Assembly: GCA_038232275.1 (NCBI GenBank)
Contig: JBBSIC010000009.1
Span: forward strand, 1 to 64,000
Length of the DNA: 64,000 bases
Source: DATLGB01 sp038232275
Lineage (GTDB): Bacteria; Actinomycetota; Thermoleophilia; Solirubrobacterales; Solirubrobacteraceae
Reading direction: 5' to 3'
Shown: positions 22,411-31,002 of the stretch, piece by piece
Layout: each line of letters starts with the position of its first letter
Position numbering within the stretch: position 1 is the first letter of the stretch
Notes under the pieces: generated by a model
Told to the model about the DNA's origin: nothing
The model's database searches: none
Seen by the model: the letters and a program-made list of their open reading frames with translations, nothing else
Program-made: the position numbers and the translations under genes

Positions 22411-23379
22411 ATGGCTTCCTCGATTCCCACCCGCACCCTCGGCTCCGATGGCCTCGAGGCCGGAGCGATCGGCCTGGGCTGCATGGGCATGTCCTGGGCC
22501 TACTCGCCCGCCGACCGCGACGACGACGCCTCCGTGGGCGTCATCCGGCGCGCCCTGGACCTCGGCGTGACGCTGATCGACACCTCCGACGTCTACGGCC
22601 CCTTCCACAACGAGGAGCTCGTCGGGCGCGCGCTGGCCGACCGGCGCGACGCGGCCGTGCTGGCGACCAAGGGCGGCCTGGTCGCCGATACCGAGAGCCG
22701 GCGGCCGAGCCTCTCGCGCAACGGGCGCCCCGAGCACCTGCGCGAGGCGATCGAGGCCAGCCTGCGGCGGCTGCAGACCGACCACATCGACCTCTACTAC
22801 CTGCACCGCGTCGATCCCGACGTCCCCGTCGAGGAGAGCTGGGGCGCGATGGCGGAGGCGGTCGAGGAGGGCAAGGTCCTCGCGATCGGGATGAGCGAGG
22901 CGACGGTCGAGGAGCTCGAGCGCGCGCAGGCCCTCCATCCCGTCGCCGCGCTGCAGTCCGAGCTGTCGCTGTGGACCCGCGACGCGCTTGCCGACGCGCT
23001 GCCCTGGACCGTCGCGCACGGCGCCGCCTTCATCCCGTTTGCCCCGCTCGGCCGCGGCTTCTTGACCGGCCAGATCACGGCGGCGAGCTTCGAGGACGCC
23101 GACTTCCGCGCCGCCAACCCGCGCTTCACGCGCGAGGCGCTAGAGGCCAACCTGGCGATCGTGGAGCAGGTCCGGGGGATCGCGGATCGCCTCGAGGCAT
23201 CGCCCGGCCAGGTGGCGCTGGCGTGGACGCTCGCGCAGGACGAGCATGTCATCCCGATACCGGGCACCAAGCGCGTCGGCTACCTCGAGGAGAACGCGGA
23301 CGCCGCCAACCTAGTCCTCTCGCCCGACGACCTGGCCGAACTCGACGCCCTGCCGGAGGCGGTCGGCGCGCGCTATTAG
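22411..23379 (+). CDS. Aldo/keto reductase
   Basis: The 322-residue protein is a TIM-barrel NADPH-dependent oxidoreductase. It shows GLGCMGMSWAY near residue 27, the catalytic tetrad residues in LIDTSDVYGPF (Asp and Tyr), LATKGG (Lys) and DLYYLHRVD (His), and the cofactor-binding end IPIPGTKRVGYLEENADAAN. It belongs to the group that includes YajO/PhdC-like AKR13 enzymes. The physiological aldehyde or ketone is not evident. The gene stands alone between the ruv operon and a convergent SGNH hydrolase. Confidence 0.9.
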   Translation: MASSIPTRTLGSDGLEAGAIGLGCMGMSWAYSPADRDDDASVGVIRRALDLGVTLIDTSDVYGPFHNEELVGRALADRRDAAVLATKGGLVADTESRRPSLSRNGRPEHLREAIEASLRRLQTDHIDLYYLHRVDPDVPVEESWGAMAEAVEEGKVLAIGMSEATVEELERAQALHPVAALQSELSLWTRDALADALPWTVAHGAAFIPFAPLGRGFLTGQITAASFEDADFRAANPRFTREALEANLAIVEQVRGIADRLEASPGQVALAWTLAQDEHVIPIPGTKRVGYLEENADAANLVLSPDDLAELDALPEAVGARY

Positions 23380-23519
23380 GAAGCGCCGCGCACCAGATGG
23401 TGAGTCGCCGGCGGCTAGCGCACGGTCCTGCATTCCGGAGCGCCGGTGTCGTCCGGGTCGTCCCGCGCGGCGATGTTGGGGCGCCCGCCGCCCACGAGCC
23501 CTGACGCTCGCCGCCCAGG

Positions 23520-24128
23520 CTAGAGAGTCCCCAGCCAGCTGGCGAACGCGGGCCAGATGACCTCCGCCAGGTGCCCGTATCCCCTCCCCGTCGGGTGAGC
23601 GCCGTCCACGGCACCCACCTCCGCCGACCACGCGCCGTGACCCGTCAGCCCGTGGGCGACCTCGACGAACGCCACACCGGCGGCGCGACATGCCTCGGAC
23701 AGGTCAGCCGACAGGTCGAGGATGCGCTCGTTGTGCTCGCGGTCAGCGACCAACGCCGGGCCGACCACGAGCAGCGCCCACGGACGGCCGCGCGTGCCCT
23801 CGACGACCTGCTCGAGGCTTCGGAGCGTCCCACCTGCGGGCAGGCGCCGTCGCCCGTTCTCAACCGCCGTGTCGTTCACGCCGACGGCCAGGACGATGCC
23901 GTACGCGTCTGCGTCGCGCAGGCGGGGCGTGGCCTCCGCCATCCACCGGCGCTCGACGTCCGCGGTGGTCTCCCGCCGCACGCCGAGGTTGTAGGCCGTC
24001 ACGTCCGCACCGGCGCCTCTGGCCTGCTCCACCACCCTGCCGAACCACCCACGCCCGGTCTCGTCACCTACGCCTTGCGTGAGGGAGTCCCCGAAGAAGC
24101 AGAGTCTGATGTCGTGCGTCGACCGCAT
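23520..24128 (-). CDS. SGNH/GDSL-family hydrolase
   Basis: The 202-residue protein shows all four SGNH blocks: FFGDSLTQGVG (catalytic Ser15), a glycine in AYNLGVRRETT, the asparagine in LAVGVNDTAVENG, and the Asp/His pair in VDGAHPTGRGYGHLAE. There is no signal peptide, so it is probably cytoplasmic. Family members hydrolyse esters or thioesters of lipids or sugars. It is the last minus-strand gene before yebC's stop (53 bp away), but nothing links the two functionally. The start lacks a clear -10 box or ribosome site. Confidence 0.85.
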   Translation of the reverse strand: MRSTHDIRLCFFGDSLTQGVGDETGRGWFGRVVEQARGAGADVTAYNLGVRRETTADVERRWMAEATPRLRDADAYGIVLAVGVNDTAVENGRRRLPAGGTLRSLEQVVEGTRGRPWALLVVGPALVADREHNERILDLSADLSEACRAAGVAFVEVAHGLTGHGAWSAEVGAVDGAHPTGRGYGHLAEVIWPAFASWLGTL

Positions 24129-24181
24129 ATGGCCCGCTCGTCAAGGCGATGATGGCGACGCGGGTGACCGGGCCGGCGGGC

Positions 24182-24931
24182 CTAGCCGGCGACGCGCTGG
24201 AGGACGTCGGCGTCGACGTCGAAGTTGGCGTGGACCGCGTCGACATCGTCGTGCTCCTCCAGGGCGTCGATCAGCCTGATGAGCTTCGCGGCCCCCTCCT
24301 CGTCGAGCGGCACGCGGACCTGCGGCAGCTGGGCGACCTCGGCCGTCTCGATCTCGATCGCCGCGGCCTGGAGCGCGCCGCGCACGCCAGACAGCGAAGC
24401 GGGGTCGCAGAGGATCTCAAAGACGTCGTCGTCGAGCGCGATGTCCTCGGCGCCCGCGTCGATCGCGACCATCAGGTCGTCCTCGGAGTAGCGCCCGCCG
24501 TCGACGACGACGAGGCCCTTCTTGTCGAACAGGTAGGCGACGGTGCCGGGCTCGCCCAGGCTGCCACCGTTCTTTGCGAGCAGGTGCCGGATGTCGGCCC
24601 CGGTGCGGTTGCGGTTGTCGGTGACCGCCTCGACCAGCAGCGCGACACCTCCGGGCCCGTAGCCCTCGTAGACGATCTCCTCGAGCGCCGCGCCGTCGGC
24701 GCCCTCGCCGGTGCCCTTGGCGATCGCGCGCTCGATGTTGTCCTTGGGCATCGACGCGTCGCGCGCCTTCTGCACGGCCAGCGCGAGGCGCGCGTTGGAA
24801 TCGGGGTCTCCCCCTCCGTCCTTGGCGGCGACCGTGACGGCCCGGGCGAGCTTGGTGAAGAGCTTGCCGCGGCGCGAGTCCACGACCGCCTTCTTGTGCT
24901 TGATCGACGCCCATTTGGAGTGCCCGGACAT
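24182..24931 (-). CDS. yebC: YebC/PmpR family protein (TACO1-like)
   Basis: The 249-residue protein starts with the invariant MSGHSKWASIKHKKAVVDSR. It also has GGGDPDSNARLALAVQKAR, MPKDNIERAIAKG and YEGYGPGGVALLVE, all diagnostic of the family. YebC proteins were described as transcription regulators, and more recently as translation factors that help ribosomes at proline-rich stretches. Its position upstream of ruvC is conserved in many bacteria; here it is separated by about 2 kb of other genes. ATG 24931 has a TACACT box nine bases upstream. Confidence 0.95.
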   Translation of the reverse strand: MSGHSKWASIKHKKAVVDSRRGKLFTKLARAVTVAAKDGGGDPDSNARLALAVQKARDASMPKDNIERAIAKGTGEGADGAALEEIVYEGYGPGGVALLVEAVTDNRNRTGADIRHLLAKNGGSLGEPGTVAYLFDKKGLVVVDGGRYSEDDLMVAIDAGAEDIALDDDVFEILCDPASLSGVRGALQAAAIEIETAEVAQLPQVRVPLDEEGAAKLIRLIDALEEHDDVDAVHANFDVDADVLQRVAG

Positions 24932-24933
24932 TG

Positions 24934-26442
24934 CTAGGGCAGTGTATCCAGGCGCGCTTGTCGGAACCGGGCGTGCGCGAGCGCGGCACGCGCGGCGTTG
25001 GCGCCCGGGCCGCCGTGGACGCCGCCGCCGGGATGCGCGGCGGCGCTCGCCAGGTAGAGCCCGCGGATCGGCGTCTCCGGCCGCCCGAGGCCGGGGACCG
25101 GGCGGAACACCAGCTGCTGGTGCAGCTGGGCGGTGCCGTGGTTGACGGCGCCGGCGGGCAGGGTGGTGACGTGGCGGGCGCGCCCGAGCGCGCCGAAGCC
25201 GGGCGCCAGGCGCTCGACCTCGGCCTCCATGGCCGCCGCCACGTCCTGCGATCGCACCCCCTCCGGGACGTGCGTGTACGCCCAGGCCACCTCCTTGCCC
25301 ACGGGACAGCGGCTGGGGTCGACCATCGAGTACTGGCCGAGCAGCAGGAACGGCCGCGCCGGGAAGCTGCGCTGAGCGAGGTCGGCGGCGGCCCGGGTGA
25401 GGCCGTTCATGCCGTCGGCCACGTGGACGGTCCCGGCCCGCCGGGCGCCCGCGGCGGTCCACGGGATCGGCGCGTCAAGCGCCCAGTCGAGCTTGACTGT
25501 GCCGTTGTCGAGCTGCTGGCGGGCGAGGTCGTCGAAGACGTGTGCGGGGACGGCGTCGCGCGGGAGGAGCTCCATATAGAGCGCCTGCGCGGTCGTGTCG
25601 GCGAGGACTGCCCGGCGCGCGCCGATGCCGTCGACCCCGACGGCGCGGCCGCCGCGGATCTCGATCCGCTGGGCGTCGTGGTCGCAGCGAAGCTCGCCGC
25701 CGGCCGCCTGAAGGCGCCGCACCAGCGCCTCGATGAGCTTTCCCGATCCGCCCTGGGGCACCGGGAAGCCGACCTGCTGGCCGAGGCCGGTCAACAGCCA
25801 GCCGAACATCCCGCTGCCGGCCGTCTCCGGCGTCAGGTCGGTGTGGGCGGCGTTGCCCGCCAGCAGCCAGCCGCCGCCCGCGCCGGCGAAGGTCTCCTCG
25901 GCAAGGCGCCGCACGGGCAGCAGGCCGAGGCGCGCGAAGCGCCCGAGCTCGCGCCGGGAGCCCAGCGCGCGCACGATCCGGCCCCCGGCCCGCACGGGCG
26001 GGAACGGCGTCATCAGCGCGGCGAGCAAGCCGCCCCCGACGCGCTCCCACAGGCCGTAGAGCGCACGCCACGCCTCGCCGTCCCCGGGCGCGAAGGCGTC
26101 CAGCGAGGCGATTGTCTCCTCGAGGTCGGTGGACAGCAGCGCGCAGCGGCCGTCGGCGCCGGGGTGCGCGAGCGCCACCTCGGACCGCACCCAGCGCAGC
26201 CCGTGCTCGTGCAGGCGCAGGGCGCGCAGGGCCGGCGACGCGTAGCCCAGCGGGTAGAAGGCGCTGAAGCGGTCCGACACGAAGCCGGGCTCCGTCAGGC
26301 CGTCCTGCGAGCGAACGGCGCCGCCCGGCTCGCCGGCGGCCTCGAGCACGAGCGTCGACCACCCGGCGTCCGCGAGCCGGTTGGCGGCGACGAGGCCGTT
26401 GTGGCCCGCGCCGACCACGATCGCGTCATAGCGCTCGGACAT
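24934..26442 (-). CDS. Phytoene-desaturase-like NAD(P)/FAD-dependent oxidoreductase
   Basis: The 502-residue protein begins with the dinucleotide-binding loop VVGAGHNGLVAANRLADAG. It continues with VLEAAGEPGGAVRS, the RxxG second motif of the CrtI/amine-oxidase superfamily, PQGGSGKLIEAL in the middle and a C-terminal FAD-binding block LYLASAAAHPGGGVHGGPG. The GHNGL variant is typical of the PYROXD2-like branch rather than true carotenoid desaturases. No other carotenoid gene is nearby, so the substrate is open. The stop is 2 bp from the yebC start. The gene may be transcribed with yebC. Confidence 0.85.
   Translation of the reverse strand: MSERYDAIVVGAGHNGLVAANRLADAGWSTLVLEAAGEPGGAVRSQDGLTEPGFVSDRFSAFYPLGYASPALRALRLHEHGLRWVRSEVALAHPGADGRCALLSTDLEETIASLDAFAPGDGEAWRALYGLWERVGGGLLAALMTPFPPVRAGGRIVRALGSRRELGRFARLGLLPVRRLAEETFAGAGGGWLLAGNAAHTDLTPETAGSGMFGWLLTGLGQQVGFPVPQGGSGKLIEALVRRLQAAGGELRCDHDAQRIEIRGGRAVGVDGIGARRAVLADTTAQALYMELLPRDAVPAHVFDDLARQQLDNGTVKLDWALDAPIPWTAAGARRAGTVHVADGMNGLTRAAADLAQRSFPARPFLLLGQYSMVDPSRCPVGKEVAWAYTHVPEGVRSQDVAAAMEAEVERLAPGFGALGRARHVTTLPAGAVNHGTAQLHQQLVFRPVPGLGRPETPIRGLYLASAAAHPGGGVHGGPGANAARAALAHARFRQARLDTLP
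24941..24946 (-). promoter_or_regulatory. -10 box (TACACT) upstream of yebC
   Basis: TACACT on the minus strand ends nine bases before ATG 24931. It lies inside the 3' end of the upstream oxidoreductase gene, so yebC can be transcribed on its own. Confidence 0.45.
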
Positions 26443-26482
26443 CGGGGTAGCGGTACCCCGTGGCTCGCAACGAGACCCATGT

Positions 26483-26503
26483 CGGGCGCCGCGAGGGCGC
26501 CCG
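26483..26503. terminator. GC-rich hairpin between two minus-strand genes
   Basis: CGGGCGCC (26483-26490) and GGCGCCCG (26496-26503) pair around a five-base loop. It lies three bases beyond the acyltransferase gene 26506-27702 and could end its transcript. There is no T-run, so the terminator call is tentative. Confidence 0.4.
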
Positions 26504-26505
26504 CG

Positions 26506-27702
26506 TCACGGCGCCGCCCGGGCCTGCGCCGCCTCGGACTGGCGTCCTTGCGGGTCGGGAACGAGGCGCCTGAGCGCCAGAAACGGCCGCTCGACGGCGT
26601 AGTAGCTCAGCGACGCGACCACAAGGCCCCCGGCCAGCGCCGCGGCCGTCCACGCGATCCAGCCGAGCGCCGAGTGCGGCACGCCGTCCCACCAGCGCGC
26701 CTGCTGGACCACGACGGCGTAGTGCCAGAGGTAGAAGGAGTAGGAGACGGTGCCGACGTAGGCCAGGGGCCGCCACGCCAGCAGCCGCCGCGGGAACCCG
26801 CCCCCGGTGTGCCCGCCGAAGACGGCCGGGAGCAGGACCAGCCCGGCGAAGGCCGTCCGCAGCACGTGCGTCACGAGGTACTGCTTGTCGGTGATCGGCG
26901 TCCCGGCGCGCAGCCCGTAGTCCGACACGGCGCCGCACAGCAAAAAGGCGGCGCCCGCCAGGCTCCACGGCACCCACGGCCGCCGTTCGACCAGCGCCCG
27001 GGCCCGGTGCGCGACGCCCCCCGGTTCGAACGTCCACAGCGAGAGCACCGCCAGCAGCATCCCGACGCCGAGCTGGTCGAGCTGGGCGGGCAGCGCCAGC
27101 AGCCACGTATGAGCTGACGGCGACGCGGCGTCGGCCTGGGTGAGGGCGAGGGCGTTCCACGCAAGCCCGGCGGCGATGACGGCGCCCACGGCGACCAGCG
27201 CCTGGCGCGCGCTGCGGGCGCGCACCAGCCCGAGGGCCAGGATGGGCAGCAGCACGTAGAAGGCCATCTCGACGTCGAGCGTCCAGGCCTGCCCGATGCC
27301 CCGCAGGGCCGTGTCCGGCGAGTAGACCTGGGCGAAGAGGCCGAAGCGCAGCGCGCCCGCCACCGACTTGACCTCCGGGATGTTGAGCCAGATCGCGATG
27401 GCGGCCAGCGCCACCCAGTAGGCCGGGACGATGCGCAAGAAGCGCCGCCAGGCGTACGCGCGCGCCGACACGGGCGTCCCGCGCAGCGTGGCCGACAGAA
27501 ACGGCCGGTACAGCAAGAAGCCCGAGAGCGCGAAGAACATCGGCACCCCGACGTCGAGCTGCACGCCGAGGCGGTACCAGAGGTGGTCGTGCGGCTGGGT
27601 GACCGCGATCTGGTAGACGGCGTGGAAGGCGAAGACCGACAGCGCGGCGAGCGCGCGCAGCGCATTGAAGAGGGGAAAGTACTCCGAGCGGGTCCGGTCC
27701 AC
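26506..27702 (-). CDS. Acyltransferase family 3 (OafA/YrhL-like) membrane protein
   Basis: The 398-residue protein has about ten membrane helices. It shows the acyltransferase-3 signatures FPLFNALRALAALSVFAFHA (helix 1 with R and H), MFFALSGFLLYRPF, RRFLRIVPAYWVAL, QAWTLDVEMAFYVLLP and SYSFYLWHYAVV. Such proteins transfer acetyl or other acyl groups to exopolysaccharide, lipid or peptidoglycan sugars. GTG 27702 is chosen; a TACCTT box lies 12 bases upstream, overlapping the divergent promoter. GTG 27723 is the alternative. It is a clear paralogue of the divergent gene 27734-28972. Confidence 0.85.
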   Translation of the reverse strand: MDRTRSEYFPLFNALRALAALSVFAFHAVYQIAVTQPHDHLWYRLGVQLDVGVPMFFALSGFLLYRPFLSATLRGTPVSARAYAWRRFLRIVPAYWVALAAIAIWLNIPEVKSVAGALRFGLFAQVYSPDTALRGIGQAWTLDVEMAFYVLLPILALGLVRARSARQALVAVGAVIAAGLAWNALALTQADAASPSAHTWLLALPAQLDQLGVGMLLAVLSLWTFEPGGVAHRARALVERRPWVPWSLAGAAFLLCGAVSDYGLRAGTPITDKQYLVTHVLRTAFAGLVLLPAVFGGHTGGGFPRRLLAWRPLAYVGTVSYSFYLWHYAVVVQQARWWDGVPHSALGWIAWTAAALAGGLVVASLSYYAVERPFLALRRLVPDPQGRQSEAAQARAAP

Positions 27703-27718
27703 GGCGCCGGGCGGAAGG

Positions 27719-27724
27719 TACACT
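27719..27724 (+). promoter_or_regulatory. Overlapping divergent -10 boxes between acyltransferase paralogues
   Basis: TACACT (plus strand) ends nine bases before GTG 27734. The bases AAGGTACACT also contain TACCTT on the minus strand (27720-27715), 12 bases before GTG 27702. One 10-bp element may thus serve both genes. Confidence 0.45.
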
Positions 27725-27733
27725 CGCCGCCCG

Positions 27734-28972
27734 GTGTCCGCCCCTTCGACGCCCGCTCGCACCCGCGACGTCACCTTCCCGCTGTTCGACGGCCTGCGAG
27801 GGATCGCGGCGGTCATGGTCTTCACCGTGCACGCGGCGTACCAGTACGCCGTCACCCGGGCCGGGGAGGACCCCGGCTGGTACCGGTTCGCGATCCACCT
27901 CGACGTCGCGGTGCCGATCTTCTTCGCGATCTCGGGCTTCCTGCTGTACCGGCCCTTCGTCGCCGCCCGCGTGCGCGGCCGGCGGCTGTCGGTGGGCGCG
28001 TACGCCTGGCGGCGGGTGCTGCGCATCGTGCCGGGCTACTGGGTGGCGTTGCCGATCATCGTGATCTGGTTCGACCTCCACGAGGTCCAGTCGCTCGGCG
28101 GCGCCCTCTGGTACGGCGGCTTCCTGCAGCTCTACGATCCGCGCACCGCCCTGCACGGCATGGGGCAGGCGTGGACGCTGTGCATCGAGGTGACCTACTA
28201 CGCCTTCCTGCCGCTGCTGGCCTTCGCGATCACGCGCTGGATGACCCGCGCGGCGAAGACGACGATCCGCACCGAGCTGGTGGTCGTCGCCGGCCTGATC
28301 GCCGGCGCGTGGGCGTGGCAGGCGGTCACGCTGCTGTTCACCGACGTCGCCAACCTCGACTCGTCGGCGACGACGCTCGTGCGGATCCTCCCGATCCAGC
28401 TCGACCACCTCGGGGCCGGGATGCTGCTGGCGGTCCTGTCGGTGGCGGTCGCCGAGCACCGCCGCGCAGGCACCGAGCCGCCCGGCCGGCGGCTGCTGCG
28501 CCTGGTCGAGGAGCGGCCATGGCTGCTGTGGGCGGCCGCGCTGGCGATCTGGCTGGTCACCTGCTACGTGGGCCGCAGCGGCTCGCGCAGCTCCTACCAC
28601 TACTCCGACCGGCAGTTCTACGCCGAGCACATCCTCTACACGCCGTTCGTCTTCCTGCTGCTGGCGCCGGCCGTGTTCGGCGACGCGCGCCGCGACCGCG
28701 TGCGCCGCGTCGCCGGCTGGCGGCCGCTGGCGCACATCGGGATGGTGAGCTACTCCTTTTATCTCTGGCACTTCGCGGTGATCGCCCAGCAGGCGCGCTG
28801 GTGGGGCCGGGTGCCCGACACCCCGCTGGAGTGGGTGGCCTGGCTCGTGCCGGCCTTCGCCGCCACCACGCTCGTCGCCAGCGCGTCGTTTTATCTGATC
28901 GAGCGCCCCTTCATGAGCCTCAAGTACCGTGGCGGCGGGTCGCGGCGGCGCGAGGTCGCGGCGACGGGATAG
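27734..28972 (+). CDS. Acyltransferase family 3 (OafA/YrhL-like) membrane protein
   Basis: The 412-residue multi-spanning protein repeats the family signatures of its neighbour: FPLFDGLRGIAAVMVFTVHA, IFFAISGFLLYRPFV, RRVLRIVPGYWVAL, QAWTLCIEVTYYAFLP, and SYSFYLWHFAVIAQQARWWG. Similar residues align across the full length with the divergent protein, so the pair arose by duplication. GTG 27734 is supported by a TACACT box nine bases upstream; the ATG at 27665 would overlap the divergent gene. It ends 3 bp before the convergent glycosyltransferase gene. It probably decorates a surface glycan. Confidence 0.87.
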   Translation: MSAPSTPARTRDVTFPLFDGLRGIAAVMVFTVHAAYQYAVTRAGEDPGWYRFAIHLDVAVPIFFAISGFLLYRPFVAARVRGRRLSVGAYAWRRVLRIVPGYWVALPIIVIWFDLHEVQSLGGALWYGGFLQLYDPRTALHGMGQAWTLCIEVTYYAFLPLLAFAITRWMTRAAKTTIRTELVVVAGLIAGAWAWQAVTLLFTDVANLDSSATTLVRILPIQLDHLGAGMLLAVLSVAVAEHRRAGTEPPGRRLLRLVEERPWLLWAAALAIWLVTCYVGRSGSRSSYHYSDRQFYAEHILYTPFVFLLLAPAVFGDARRDRVRRVAGWRPLAHIGMVSYSFYLWHFAVIAQQARWWGRVPDTPLEWVAWLVPAFAATTLVASASFYLIERPFMSLKYRGGGSRRREVAATG

Positions 28973-28975
28973 GCC

Positions 28976-30052
28976 TCACGCCCCGAGCTCCCGGTACAGC
29001 GCCGCGTGGCGCTCGGCGCAGCGGGCGGCGGAGAAGACCTCGGCCCGGGCGCGGCAGGCGGCGGCGGTGGCGGGGTCGGTGGCGAGATCGAGGGTCTCGA
29101 CCAGCGCCCGCGCGAGCGCGGCGGGGTCGTCGCCGGAAAACAGGCGTCCCACGCCCTCCTCGCCGCCGAGGACCTCCGGGATGCCCTCGCGGTCGGCGCC
29201 GACGACGGGGGTCCCGCAGGCCATCGCCTCCGCCAGGACGAGCCCGAAGGCCTCGCCCCACGAGGGCAGGACGCTGACCCACGCCGAGCGGTACAGGCCG
29301 GGGAGGTCCGTCATGTCGACCGCCTGCACCCCGTCCGCGTCCCCGGCGAACGCGGCCGCGGTGCGCGCGTCGAGCAGCAGCCGGGCGCGCGGGTGCGCGT
29401 GTCGGACGGCGCCGAAGGCCGCGACCAGCAGTCCGACGCGCTTGCGCGGCTCGCGGGCGTCGGCGGCGCAGACGATCGTGGGGTCCTCGAATCGCACCCC
29501 GCCGGGCGAGAACAGCACGGTGTCGACGGGCGGGTGCATGACGCGCGCCTCGACGCCGAGCCATTGCTCGAATGCCTCGCGCGCGTGCTCGGAGAGCGCG
29601 GTCACCGCGCTGCAGCCGGCGACCGCGCGCTGCACCAGGGCCAGCCGGCCGCGCCGGGCGGTCAGCCACGCCCGGTGCGGGATGCCCATGTGCGCGTACA
29701 CCGACGGGCGCCCGGTCGCGCGCGTCCAGCGCGCCGCGGCGGCCGCGTCGCCGGCCTGGAGCGCGTGCGCGACGTCGTCGTCGCCGGCGCGCAGGGCCGC
29801 ATAGGTGAGGGGGATCAACTGCACGTGGGGCTCGAACAGGCGCCGATCGAGGCGCGCGCCCGGCGGGCGCCACAGCCGCAGGACCTCGACCCCGTCTTCC
29901 GTGGTGCGCGAAAGCGCGGCCCGGTGCGACGTGACGATGCGGACGGCGTGGCCACGCGCAACCAGGCCGGCGGCGAGGTCGTGGGTCATGCGCTCGGCGC
30001 CGCGGCGGACCTCCGGCCAGTACGTCGGGTGGCAGAGCGCGACGCGCGTCAC
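28976..30052 (-). CDS. Glycosyltransferase family 4 (GT-B)
   Basis: The 358-residue protein has the GT4 N-terminal HPTYWPEVRRGAERMTHDLA with the glycine-rich acceptor region. The donor domain follows: DAREPRKRVGLLVAAFG, LPSWGEAFGLVLAEAMACGT with the EX7E motif, and PVVGADREGIPEVLG. It transfers a nucleotide-sugar residue with retention of configuration. GTG 30052 overlaps the upstream GT2 stop by 4 bp, making this the last gene of a minus-strand unit flippase - cytidylyltransferase - GT2 - GT4. Confidence 0.88.
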   Translation of the reverse strand: MTRVALCHPTYWPEVRRGAERMTHDLAAGLVARGHAVRIVTSHRAALSRTTEDGVEVLRLWRPPGARLDRRLFEPHVQLIPLTYAALRAGDDDVAHALQAGDAAAAARWTRATGRPSVYAHMGIPHRAWLTARRGRLALVQRAVAGCSAVTALSEHAREAFEQWLGVEARVMHPPVDTVLFSPGGVRFEDPTIVCAADAREPRKRVGLLVAAFGAVRHAHPRARLLLDARTAAAFAGDADGVQAVDMTDLPGLYRSAWVSVLPSWGEAFGLVLAEAMACGTPVVGADREGIPEVLGGEEGVGRLFSGDDPAALARALVETLDLATDPATAAACRARAEVFSAARCAERHAALYRELGA

Positions 30053-31002
30053 AGCAGCAGCGCGCGGTGGCGGGCCGAGCCCCGCAGCAGCGCCGCCGTC
30101 TCGGTCCCGTCGAGCAGGAAGCGCCCGGGCAGCTCGCTCGCGCTGCGCGCCAGGGCGCGCGGGTGGCGGCCGTAGCTGGCCGGGGTGCCCAGGACCCAGG
30201 GCGCGACGAGCGCGAGCGCGGCCGGCCGGCGGCGGGCGGCGAGCAGGCCGGCGGCGGCGAGCAGCCAGCGGGCGTGGGCGGCCTTCCAGGCCCAGCCGCC
30301 GAGCGGCAGCTCGCGCCGCAGCTCGGGGTGCCGGCGTACGACGAGCGCCATGTGCTGCCAGCGCCACGAGCCCTTCAGCCGGCGCCGCAGCCCCCAGTCC
30401 ACCGCGTGGTAGCTGAGCGCCTCGGGCGCCGCGACCAACGGCGCGCCGCGCGCCCGGGCGCGCAGGGCGAGGTCGGTGTCCTCCCCCACCGCCTGCGGGA
30501 AGTCCTCGTCGAACCCGCCGACGGCCTCCAGCAGCGCCCGCGGGTAGGCGATGTTGCACGTCTGGGCCATCACGTGCGGGGGATCGATGTGCTGCGAGCG
30601 CGCGTGCGGCGCGTGCAGGAGGACGCCGAGCTCGTCGGGGTCGGGGCGGGTGGCGCCCTGCACGATCGCGCCGGGGTTGGCGGCGGCCGCCGCGGCGAGC
30701 GCCGCCAACCAGCCCGCGGGCGGGCGGCAGTCGTCGTCGGTGAAGGCGATCAGCCCGGCGTCCGTCGCGCGCCACGCCGCGTTGCGCAGCGCCGCGGGCC
30801 CGGCGCCGTCCGGCGCGACGATCGCCCGCGGGGCGAGCGGGTGGCCGGCGAGCACCTCGGCGCTCGCGGCGTCGCAGGCGTTGTGGGCGACGAGGACCTC
30901 GACCGCCCCCGCGTTCTGCTCGGCGAGCGCGTTGAGCAGCCAGCGCAGCCGCAGCGGGCGGCCGCGGGTCGGGACTACGACGGCGACGTCCACAGCTTCC
31001 AC
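30049..31002 (-). CDS. Glycosyltransferase family 2
   Basis: The 317-residue protein has the GT-A start VAVVVPTRGRPLRLRWLLNAL, the donor site in LIAFTDDDCRPP and the acceptor-side motif GGFDEDFPQAVGEDTDLALR. A hydrophobic C-terminal helix follows (WLLAAAGLLAA...), which suggests membrane association. Several starts are possible: GTG 31002, with GGGGAGG four bases upstream, is preferred; GTG 30993 and ATG 31023 are alternatives. All overlap the end of the cytidylyltransferase gene. Its stop overlaps the GT4 start. Confidence 0.86.
   Translation of the reverse strand: MEAVDVAVVVPTRGRPLRLRWLLNALAEQNAGAVEVLVAHNACDAASAEVLAGHPLAPRAIVAPDGAGPAALRNAAWRATDAGLIAFTDDDCRPPAGWLAALAAAAAANPGAIVQGATRPDPDELGVLLHAPHARSQHIDPPHVMAQTCNIAYPRALLEAVGGFDEDFPQAVGEDTDLALRARARGAPLVAAPEALSYHAVDWGLRRRLKGSWRWQHMALVVRRHPELRRELPLGGWAWKAAHARWLLAAAGLLAARRRPAALALVAPWVLGTPASYGRHPRALARSASELPGRFLLDGTETAALLRGSARHRALLL

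Noticed and set aside
21013..23019. 668-codon minus-strand frame including ruvA
   Set aside because: Only the ruvA part is real; upstream it overlaps ruvC out of frame, the MMPL remnant and antisense aldo/keto reductase.
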